Part shown: piece by piece, positions 1-5,555 of the stretch | Layout of the letters: each line of letters begins with the position of its first letter | Position numbering within the stretch: the first letter of the stretch is position 1 | Source: Desulfobacterales bacterium | GTDB lineage: Bacteria; Desulfobacterota; Desulfobacteria; Desulfobacterales; Desulfosalsimonadaceae | Assembly: GCA_018334855.1 (NCBI GenBank) | Contig: JAGXLE010000111.1 | Location: 1 to 5,555, forward strand | DNA: 5,555 nucleotides | Direction: 5' to 3' | Program-made: the position numbers and the translations under genes | The notes under the pieces: generated by a model | The model's input: the letters and a program-made list of their open reading frames with translations, nothing else | Database searches by the model: none | What the model was told of the DNA's origin: nothing

Positions 1-210
1 GGGATCTTTATGCTCGTGGTGTGGGTGCTTGTTATCGTGGGACTGATTTACCTGATCAAATGGCTGGTCCAGAGCACAAAAACAGAGCCGGGCGGCTCCG
101 GTTCCCCCAGCGGTTCCGGCAGCGCACTCGATATTCTCAAACAGCGCTATGCCAGGGGCGAAATCGACAAGGCGGAATTTGAGGAAAAGAAAAAGGATCT
201 TCTCGCATAA
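1..210 (+). CDS. Small membrane-anchored SHOCT-domain protein (5' end outside the window)
   Basis: The reading frame is open to the left edge and ends with TAA at 208-210. An ATG at position 10 would give a 66-residue protein, but the codons before it (Gly-Ile-Phe) continue the hydrophobic segment without a stop. Family members often begin with a short Gly/Trp/Met-rich stretch before this helix, so the true start is probably upstream. Counted from that Met: one transmembrane helix at about residues 1-20 ([18 protein letters not shown]), a Gly/Ser/Pro linker at about 26-38, then a C-terminal SHOCT motif at 39-65 ([26 protein letters not shown]). SHOCT is a short bihelical domain common at the C-termini of small bacterial membrane proteins; its role is thought to be oligomerisation or interaction but is poorly defined. 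The gene converges on the CorC-type gene with a 24-bp gap. The family call is strong, the specific function is unknown, and the start is uncertain. Confidence 0.85.
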   Translation, partial: GIFMLVVWVLVIVGLIYLIKWLVQSTKTEPGGSGSPSGSGSALDILKQRYARGEIDKAEFEEKKKDLLA

Positions 211-230
211 ATCCCCGAAAGGACGGATTT
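209..230. terminator. Weak hairpin between convergent genes, possible bidirectional terminator
   Basis: AAATCC (209-214) can pair with GGATTT (225-230), and CC (215-216) with GG (221-222) around a GAAA loop, leaving a two-base AC bulge. The structure sits between the stop codons of two converging genes and overlaps the end of the SHOCT stop codon. Neither strand has a clear U-tract directly after the stem, so it is a poor match to a canonical intrinsic terminator. Position is the main argument for it. Confidence 0.2.
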
Positions 231-234
231 CGTA

Positions 235-1452
235 CTACTGGCGCTGTACGATAAAAGAAATTATCCGGTTGCCTTCGACCTCCTTGACCGTGACCACGAA
301 CTTGCCGACTACGATTTGCTCCTGCTCGCGGGGGATACGGCCGATCTGCTCGAGGATGTATCCGGTAAAGGTTTCATAAGAGGCCGATTCCGGGATGTTC
401 ATACGCAGTTTTTCATTTACGGTCCGGACATCGGCAGAGCCGAGAACCAGCCATTCCTTTTCCCGGAGCTTGACCACCGGCGGCTTGACAATATCGGTTT
501 CATCCACGATATCACCCACAATGGCCTCGAGCACGTCTTCAAGCGTGATCATGCCTGAGACCTCCCCGTATTCGTTGACCACGATGGCCGCATGCTCCTT
601 TTTGCGCTTGAACTGGTTGAGAAGTTGATCGAGTTTCTTGTGCTCCGGCACGAAATAAGGTGCCCGCATGATTTTTTCGATGCCCTCGCTTCCTTTTGCA
701 CGGACTTCCTGCTTGAACAGGTCCTTGACATTGACCAGCCCCACCACGTGGTCGATGTCCCCGGAGATTACGGGAATCCGGGTAAAGCCGGATTCAAGGA
801 TCTTTTCCAGATCCGGCTGTTGGTCCTTTTCAAGGACGAACATGTCTGCGCTCGGCGTCATGATCTCGGAGACATTGACGTCATCGAGCCTGATAACGTT
901 GTAGATCAGTTCGCGCTCCTCGGGGTTGATCTGCCCGCCTTCCTGCACCACATCCACGAAGGTTATCAGCTCATCCTCGGTGACAGGCGGGGCCCCGCGG
1001 GCCGCGCCCGCCAACCTGGGAACGAAGTTTAAAAGCCAGATCACCGGAAAAAACAAAAAGGAAAGCCAGAACAGCGGCAGAATCACAACCCTGCCGATGG
1101 CCACGTTGTGCTGGGTGGCCAGGGTCTTGGGAAAAATCTCGCCAAAAACCAGGATCAGAAAAGTCATGATGCCGGTGGCAATGCCCACGGCATTGTTTGA
1201 GAAATACTGCATGGTCACGGCTGTTGCCAGAGACGAGGCCCCGATGTTTACCAGGTTGTTTCCTATAAGAATCGTGGAAAGCAGCCTGTGGGGCTCTTCT
1301 TTCATCCGGAAAAGCAGCTGGCTGGCCTGTCCGCCTGACTTTGCCAGATGCCGGGCCTTTGTCTTGCTTATGGAAAAAAGCGCGGTCTCAGAGCATGAAA
1401 AAAAGCCTGAAAGTACGATCAACAGGGCCAGTACGACAAATTGTGCTGTCAT
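235..1452 (-). CDS. HlyC/CorC (CNNM-type) family transporter: DUF21 membrane domain, CBS pair and CorC_HlyC domain
   Basis: This is a complete 405-residue protein, ATG at 1452-1450 and stop TAG at 237-235. Residues 1-150 form a DUF21/CNNM membrane domain with about four hydrophobic segments and the family motifs SGFFSCSETA (15-24), ILIGNNLVN (61-69) and GEIFPKT (104-110). In solved bacterial CorC structures the polar residues of these motifs line the Mg2+ site. A CBS pair follows: EIMTP at 196-200, FTRIPV at 223-228, GLVNVKDL at 238-245, then the second CBS with NEYGEVSGMITLEDVLEAIVG at 293-313. The second CBS keeps the nucleotide-binding G-x-x-T-x-x-D pattern (T303, D306); the first has Asn at the Thr position. 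A CorC_HlyC domain fills about 325-403. Length and domain order match the full-length YfjD/YtfL-like type, not the soluble E. coli CorC. The likely role is Mg2+/Co2+ or related cation efflux in the inner membrane; 'hemolysin' labels for this family are historical. Its start overlaps the stop of the upstream channel gene. Substrate is not determinable from sequence. Confidence 0.93.
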   Translation of the reverse strand: MTAQFVVLALLIVLSGFFSCSETALFSISKTKARHLAKSGGQASQLLFRMKEEPHRLLSTILIGNNLVNIGASSLATAVTMQYFSNNAVGIATGIMTFLILVFGEIFPKTLATQHNVAIGRVVILPLFWLSFLFFPVIWLLNFVPRLAGAARGAPPVTEDELITFVDVVQEGGQINPEERELIYNVIRLDDVNVSEIMTPSADMFVLEKDQQPDLEKILESGFTRIPVISGDIDHVVGLVNVKDLFKQEVRAKGSEGIEKIMRAPYFVPEHKKLDQLLNQFKRKKEHAAIVVNEYGEVSGMITLEDVLEAIVGDIVDETDIVKPPVVKLREKEWLVLGSADVRTVNEKLRMNIPESASYETFTGYILEQIGRIPREQEQIVVGKFVVTVKEVEGNRIISFIVQRQ

Positions 1453-4064
1453 GTTTCCTGCTCCTGTGTCCCGCCGGAAACGGCAATATTGGGTTCGGAT
1501 TTAAAATGCAGATCCCGCTGCGGATATGGGATCGTGATTCCATTCTCCCTGAAAACCTTGTCAATGTCAAAGCGTACATCTGTTTCCACGATCAGAAACC
1601 AGTCGATATGTGCCCAGAACCGCAGCTTGAAAATCAGGGCGCTTTCGCCGAAATCGGAAAACAGGACTTCAGGATGCGGCCGACGCAGAATGCGCGGGTG
1701 CTGATAAGCAACCTCTATTAAAAGCCGTCGCACCAGCTCAATATCCGAGCCATGGGCCACGCCAACCTGCACGGTCCTTCTGACCCGGGCATCGCGAAAG
1801 CTCCAGTTGGTCAGGCTCTGGCTGATAAAATCGGCGTTCGGAATGATCAGGTCCGCGTTGTCAAAGGTTCGCACCTGGGTGGAGCGCACGTTGATCTCCC
1901 GGACGGTGCCCCATATGCCGCCTATTTCAATGACATCGCCGACCTGGATCGGCCGTTCGAAAAGAAGGATGATGCCGCTTAAAAAGTTGTTGAAAATATT
2001 CTGCAGGCCGAAGCCGATTCCGATACCCAGGGCGCCGAATACCACGGTCAGGGCTGTGCCGCTGACACCCATCACCCGGAGGGCAATAAGCACCCCAATG
2101 CCCCAGAGAACATATCCGGTAATCCGGATAATGGAATCCTTGAGCCCGGTCTCCATCTCGGAATCCCTTAAAATGCGGCTGCGCAAAAGCTCCTTGGTGA
2201 TAACTGCGACCGTATGAATGACAAGCAGGACGATCACCGCGTAAACAAACCCCATCAGGCTGAGCTGGAAATCACCGACATTGACTTTGTAATTCACCGC
2301 GTAAAAGATCTCTGCCAGGATCGCCCTGGGTGTCCCCCATACCAGGAGCAGGGCATAGAAGCCGCCTGCCAGGCAACCCAGGCGAAGCAGCCGCACGAGC
2401 AGCCAGCGCACGGGATACGGCTGCTGGCCGGCAAGATCTTCATCATCCACATCAATATCTTCTGATCGCTCCAGATGGGCGGGTACGTCTGCTTCGCGAA
2501 GCGCCCGCAGCACTATAAAGCCCCAGAAAACCACCACTATGCTTTTTGCCGCACCATTGTACCAGTGCGCGGCAAACCCGCCAAATCCGGCAAGTTCGGC
2601 AACCAGGCCCGGTACGATAACCATGCAGCCGATCACCGGTATTGCCGCCTTCTTCCAGCTGTCTCCGAAGGAACTCGAATGCTGTGCCTCGCGCAGAAAT
2701 AAACCCAGAAAATAGATGCCCCAGCCCAGAAGGAAAAATTCAAAAATCAGTCGCCAGACAACCAGACTGATACAATTATAGCAAATCACCCGGCTGATAT
2801 AGAAATACCCGATACCGTATACCAGGATCCCGAGCAGCAGCTTGCGCAGCGGCAGATACAGCCGGTGAAACAGCGGATCTTCGGTCCATGCGGCATAGAC
2901 CCGCAAAAAAATCACTCCCCACCTTATGACCAGGACAAGCCCCAGAGTGCGGATAATCAGGGGAATCAGCGAAAAAAACGGGGTTATCTGGTATATCGGG
3001 CGGATCGGATAAAAATAGAAAAAGGCAATTGCACCCGCCAGCGGCAGGGACTTCTGGATGAGCTTTACCAGCAAGTACTGCCAGGACTTGCCATGGTCCA
3101 GGCTCTGCTGCATCCACCTCAGGCAATATCTGCCGAGCCCGTATAAAACCACCTCGAGCACTGCCAGTAAAAAAGCAAATACAGCCAGATAATTACCGTA
3201 TTGCTTCCAGGTGACCACGTCGGGCTTCTGCCAGGCGGTATGCGCAAACAACCTGCGGGTTTTTTCCCGGAATTCCTGAAGGTTGGTCTGCAATTCCCCC
3301 TGATACAGCCGAATCACTGGCGTGGTAGTGTAATTAAAAATGCGGCTTTGCTTCTGTTCTGCAATGCGCTGATTGATCTGCTCGCTTAAGGGGGTCAGCT
3401 CTGAGAGAAAGTGATTGAAACGCTCCAGGCGGCTGGTATAAATTTGCCGGAGATGTTCGATCTTATCCTGCTTGGTCTCCAGAATATCGATCAGGGTGGA
3501 AAACTTGCTTGTAAGCTCCTTTCTATTCGGCATATCAGAAGGATAGGATCGGATATCCTTGATCTGCCGGGTATAAAAACCGATCTGCTCTTCTGCCTCA
3601 GCCCGGAGCCTGTCTAATTCCTCGATTTTTTCCTGTAGTTTTTTAATCTGCTCTTTTAGGGCCCCCACGGCCACGGTCTGCCTTGTCCGGGCCTGCTCCA
3701 GTGACTGAATATCTGTGGCCGGCACCAGAAGCAGGTTGGAGTGCGTCGAAATCATGAGCTGCAACCTGGCAAGACGGCGGTCTAACTGCTCCTGCTCGTA
3801 CCTGGCATACTCAAGCCGATCAGAGATTTTTTCCAGCTCCTGTTGTTCTACCTTAACGGCCTGTTCAAATGACTGGGTAAGGGTTTTGTAAAGGTCCGGC
3901 GAGCCGACCGCTTCTTGGCCGGCAATGCCGGTTTCCGCACCATTTTCAGCACAAACAGCAGGCAGAGGGCAGGCAAATACAAGGAAAAAGAATATGAACA
4001 AAAGCCGGACGCATGCGTCTGCGGGCCGGCTCGGGTTTTTAAATAACGATCCTGTGTGCTTCAT
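1449..4064 (-). CDS. Large MscS-superfamily mechanosensitive ion channel with periplasmic coiled-coil domain (MscK/YbiO-like)
   Basis: This is a complete 871-residue protein, ATG at 4064-4062 and stop TGA at 1451-1449. The N-terminus is a Sec signal peptide: basic start, hydrophobic LLFIFFFLVF at 21-30, likely cleavage after AVCA at about residue 39. Residues about 60-285 are charged, Glu/Gln/Lys/Arg-rich helix with coiled-coil character, matching the periplasmic MscS_porin-type region of large MscS homologues. About eleven membrane helices follow (near 291-311, 330-352, 362-389, 404-424, 434-457, 473-497, 504-521, 554-576, 601-624, 645-667, 671-704). The last is the pore helix, VFGALGIGIGFGLQNIFNNFLSG (675-697), running into the beta domain at LLFERPIQVGDVIEIGG (700-716). 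The conserved FDNADLIIPNADFISQSLTNWS lies at 734-755 and the alpha-beta C-terminal domain at about 765-853. An acidic stretch, SEDIDVDDED (534-543), separates two helices. Length falls between E. coli YbiO (~740) and MscK/YjeP (~1100). The role is tension-gated release of ions and solutes on hypo-osmotic shock in the inner membrane. The start has only a weak ribosome site but fits the signal peptide. First gene of a two-gene operon. Confidence 0.92.
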   Translation of the reverse strand: MKHTGSLFKNPSRPADACVRLLFIFFFLVFACPLPAVCAENGAETGIAGQEAVGSPDLYKTLTQSFEQAVKVEQQELEKISDRLEYARYEQEQLDRRLARLQLMISTHSNLLLVPATDIQSLEQARTRQTVAVGALKEQIKKLQEKIEELDRLRAEAEEQIGFYTRQIKDIRSYPSDMPNRKELTSKFSTLIDILETKQDKIEHLRQIYTSRLERFNHFLSELTPLSEQINQRIAEQKQSRIFNYTTTPVIRLYQGELQTNLQEFREKTRRLFAHTAWQKPDVVTWKQYGNYLAVFAFLLAVLEVVLYGLGRYCLRWMQQSLDHGKSWQYLLVKLIQKSLPLAGAIAFFYFYPIRPIYQITPFFSLIPLIIRTLGLVLVIRWGVIFLRVYAAWTEDPLFHRLYLPLRKLLLGILVYGIGYFYISRVICYNCISLVVWRLIFEFFLLGWGIYFLGLFLREAQHSSSFGDSWKKAAIPVIGCMVIVPGLVAELAGFGGFAAHWYNGAAKSIVVVFWGFIVLRALREADVPAHLERSEDIDVDDEDLAGQQPYPVRWLLVRLLRLGCLAGGFYALLLVWGTPRAILAEIFYAVNYKVNVGDFQLSLMGFVYAVIVLLVIHTVAVITKELLRSRILRDSEMETGLKDSIIRITGYVLWGIGVLIALRVMGVSGTALTVVFGALGIGIGFGLQNIFNNFLSGIILLFERPIQVGDVIEIGGIWGTVREINVRSTQVRTFDNADLIIPNADFISQSLTNWSFRDARVRRTVQVGVAHGSDIELVRRLLIEVAYQHPRILRRPHPEVLFSDFGESALIFKLRFWAHIDWFLIVETDVRFDIDKVFRENGITIPYPQRDLHFKSEPNIAVSGGTQEQET
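1461..1465 (-). promoter_or_regulatory. Shine-Dalgarno of the CorC-type gene, inside the end of the channel gene
   Basis: On the minus strand AGGAG ends 8 bases before the ATG at 1452. It lies within the last codons of the channel gene (…QEQET-stop). A strong ribosome site at proper spacing supports this start and the translational coupling implied by the ATGA overlap at 1452-1449. Confidence 0.7.
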
Positions 4065-4108
4065 TGCCGACTTTCATTAATAAATTCGAAATCATGTTTT
4101 CAAATATT

Positions 4109-4138
4109 TTCTTACCACACCGATATCTCAAACATCAA
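4109..4138 (-). promoter_or_regulatory. Candidate promoter for the channel-CorC operon
   Basis: On the minus strand TTGATG (4138-4133) could be a -35 box and TAAGAA (4114-4109) a -10 box with an 18-bp spacer, giving a leader of roughly 40 bases. The -10 match is poor. A second pair, TTGAAA (4103-4098) and ATTAAT (4081-4076) with a 16-bp spacer, matches the consensus better but would place the transcript start only a few bases before the ATG. Both are guesses from sequence likeness. Confidence 0.22.
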
Positions 4139-4187
4139 TGCACTTTGTCCATTTCTTCCTTCCGCGGCCGCCCCCGGCAAAAAAACC

Positions 4188-4214
4188 TTTACACCTTTTA
4201 AACGGCATAGTAAT
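4188..4214 (+). promoter_or_regulatory. Candidate promoter for the ABC exporter gene
   Basis: TTTACA (4188-4193) is one mismatch from the sigma-70 -35 box. AGTAAT (4209-4214) matches four of six -10 positions, but the spacer is only 15 bp. The implied start would give a leader of about 25 bases. Weak evidence based on likeness and position only. Confidence 0.22.
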
Positions 4215-4244
4215 CCAGATTCCACCAGAAAAACGGATTTGCCT

Positions 4245-5555
4245 ATGCGCTCGATTCATCTGATAAAACCTTACTTTTCTCAAAGACGCGGACTGATATT
4301 CACCGGCATTGTCTGCCTGATGGTGGTTGACGTGCTCCAGCTTTTTATCCCGCGTGTGGTCAAGTGGGCGGTAGACGACCTGACTGCCGGAAAAATTGAC
4401 ATGACCGGCCTGGGCAGGTATGCGGGCATGATAATTGCCATAGCATCCGGCATGACAATCCTGAGATTTTTCTGGCGCAGGCTTTTAATCGGCACATCCC
4501 GGGTGGTTGAAGAAGGGCTTCGCAACAGGCTGTTTTCCCATATCCAGACCCTTTCTGCTTCCTATTTTGACAAAACATCCACCGGCGACCTGATGGCCCA
4601 TGCCACAAACGATATAAACAACGTGCGCATGGCCGTAGGAATGGGGATGGTGGCACTTACCGACTCGGCTTTCCTCGGAAGTGCGGCCATCGGATTTATG
4701 GCCTATATAGATATTAAGCTCACCGCCCTGGCCCTGATCCCCATGCCGGTAATCGCGATTTTTACCACCATATTCGGGCGGAAAATGTACCGTTTATACA
4801 CCAGGGTCCAGACCACCTTTTCCGGAATGACTGAAATCGTCAGGGAAAGCTTTGCCGGCATCCGCACGGTGAAGGCATATAACCGTGAGAATACCGAATA
4901 CAGCCGTCTGAAAACAGTTTCAGACACCTACATCGGAGACAATATAAAACTGGTCAACATAACCGGATCGTTTTTCCCCCTGATGGTATTTTTCACCAAC
5001 CTGAGCGTCACCATAGTGGTCTTCTTCGGCGGCAGACTCACCATCGGCGGGCAGATCACCCCGGGCGATTTCGTGGCATTTATAAGCTATCTAAACATGC
5101 TCACGTGGCCAATGATGGCCATTGGATGGCTGACCAACCTTATCCAGCGCGGCAGCGCCTCTCTGGACCGGATCAACAATATTTTATCCGCCAAACCCGA
5201 AATCACAGACGCACCCGATGCCCGCTCCATTGACACGGCCCGGGGCGATATTTCATTTGAAAACGTTTCTTTTACCTATCCCGGCGGCACAGAGCCGGCA
5301 ATCGACCAGCTCTTTTTTGAATTGCCGGCAGGCTCGACCCTGGGCATTGTCGGACCGCAGGGCAGCGGAAAAACCACTCTGCTAAACCTGGCCTTCAGAC
5401 GCTATGACGTGTGCACCGGCGCAGTCAGGCTTGACGGCGAGGACCTCCGGGACCTGAAAATCTCCCAACTGCGCGGGCAAATAGCTTATGCCCCCCAGGA
5501 GCCGTACCTGTTTTCCGGCAGCATAAGGGAAAACATCACCTTCGGAACAACCGTG
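4245..5555 (+). CDS. ABC exporter half-transporter, MdlA/YheI-like multidrug type (3' end outside the window)
   Basis: The frame is open from ATG at 4245 to the right edge, giving 437 residues without a stop. The first ~310 residues are a six-helix type IV exporter membrane domain (helices near 15-36, 57-77, 130-153, 158-178, 241-262, 273-295). From my memory of E. coli MdlA, shared features include LQLFIPRVVKWAVDDLT (31-47), YFDKTSTGDLMAHATNDI (107-124) and WPMMAIGWLTNLIQRGSAS (288-306). The nucleotide-binding domain starts at about 335 with A-loop Tyr345 (FTYPGG), Walker A GPQGSGKTT (370-378) and Q-loop Gln418 (YAPQEPYLFSGSI). The signature motif, Walker B and H-loop lie beyond the edge, so ATPase competence cannot be judged. 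The start is supported by alignment with MdlA's N-terminus, by a GGA seven bases upstream, and by no in-frame ATG in the intergenic region. MdlA-type proteins usually pair with an MdlB-type partner encoded next door, so a second half-transporter gene may follow. Lipid or drug export is inferred from family; the substrate is unknown. Confidence 0.92.
   Translation, partial: MRSIHLIKPYFSQRRGLIFTGIVCLMVVDVLQLFIPRVVKWAVDDLTAGKIDMTGLGRYAGMIIAIASGMTILRFFWRRLLIGTSRVVEEGLRNRLFSHIQTLSASYFDKTSTGDLMAHATNDINNVRMAVGMGMVALTDSAFLGSAAIGFMAYIDIKLTALALIPMPVIAIFTTIFGRKMYRLYTRVQTTFSGMTEIVRESFAGIRTVKAYNRENTEYSRLKTVSDTYIGDNIKLVNITGSFFPLMVFFTNLSVTIVVFFGGRLTIGGQITPGDFVAFISYLNMLTWPMMAIGWLTNLIQRGSASLDRINNILSAKPEITDAPDARSIDTARGDISFENVSFTYPGGTEPAIDQLFFELPAGSTLGIVGPQGSGKTTLLNLAFRRYDVCTGAVRLDGEDLRDLKISQLRGQIAYAPQEPYLFSGSIRENITFGTTV

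Larger units (their letters stand above)
4065..4244. other. Divergent intergenic region between channel operon and ABC exporter
   Basis: These 180 bases separate two genes read in opposite directions, so promoters for both should lie here. The half nearest the channel gene is AT-rich (about 4070-4115). A short GC-rich block at 4161-4178 contains the 8-bp palindrome GCGGCCGC (4164-4171) and a small GCCG-CCCC-CGGC hairpin (4167-4178), followed by seven A residues. I see no convincing small gene, riboswitch or RNA gene. Confidence 0.6.

Noticed and set aside
592..1032. 146-codon open frame on the plus strand
   Set aside because: It is the complement of the CBS-pair region of the CorC-type gene; its product has no domain and there is no independent ribosome site evidence.
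235..1452. Reading the CorC-type gene as a hemolysin or virulence factor
   Set aside because: The label comes from early naming of HlyC-like proteins. The DUF21-CBS-CorC_HlyC architecture indicates a cation transport protein.
926..1504. 192-codon open frame on the plus strand
   Set aside because: It lies antisense to the CorC-type gene, which has clear family motifs. Its own translation shows no recognisable domain and is rich in Ser/Thr/Arg, as expected of a shadow frame.
1807..2217. 136-codon open frame on the plus strand within the channel gene
   Set aside because: It is antisense to the conserved MscS core. The high Pro/Arg/Ser content is a by-product of the opposite strand's coding.
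2776..3126. 116-codon open frame on the minus strand in a different frame from the channel
   Set aside because: It overlaps the membrane-helix region of the channel gene fully in another frame and has no hydrophobic or domain logic of its own; no sign of a frameshift in the main gene.
4164..4185. GC hairpin followed by an A-run as an intrinsic terminator
   Set aside because: The stem is only 4 bp. The homopolymer is A on the plus strand, and on the minus strand the T-run precedes the stem, so neither direction forms stem followed by U-tract. It also lies between divergent genes, where no terminator is needed.
4280..4927. Minus-strand open frames opposite the ABC exporter
   Set aside because: They are shadows of the exporter membrane domain, which matches the MdlA-like family continuously from 4245 to the edge.

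Overview
The window is about 5.5 kb of ordinary, dense bacterial chromosome. It holds four protein-coding genes, two of them cut by the window edges. All four products are predicted to be membrane proteins. The signal peptide and large periplasmic coiled-coil region of the mechanosensitive channel point to a Gram-negative host. Moderate GC content and the gene types would fit a Desulfobacterota/deltaproteobacterial genome, but that placement is impression only: there is no rRNA or taxon-specific marker here.

Layout: (1) On the left edge, reading rightward, is the 3' part of a small membrane-anchored SHOCT-domain protein ending at 210. (2) Facing it, after a 24-bp gap, is a leftward two-gene operon. 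The promoter-proximal gene (4064 to 1449) is a large MscS-superfamily channel of 871 aa with signal peptide, coiled coil, about eleven membrane helices and an MscS core. The second gene (1452 to 235) is a 405-aa HlyC/CorC (CNNM-type) cation-transport protein. Their stop and start codons overlap as ATGA, with a good Shine-Dalgarno inside the end of the channel gene, so translational coupling is likely. (3) A 180-bp divergent intergenic region (4065-4244) carries weak promoter candidates for both directions. (4) Reading rightward off the right edge is an ABC exporter half-transporter (from 4245). It resembles the MdlA/YheI multidrug group and is cut after the Q-loop of its nucleotide-binding domain.

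Functionally, the operon pairs a tension-gated ion channel with a putative Mg2+/Co2+ transporter, suggesting a shared role in ionic or osmotic homeostasis of the envelope. The divergent exporter may be independent. I see no mobile element, CRISPR array, RNA gene or defence system, and no convincing novel system. The most informative points are the pore-helix substitutions in the channel and its coupling to the CorC-type gene.
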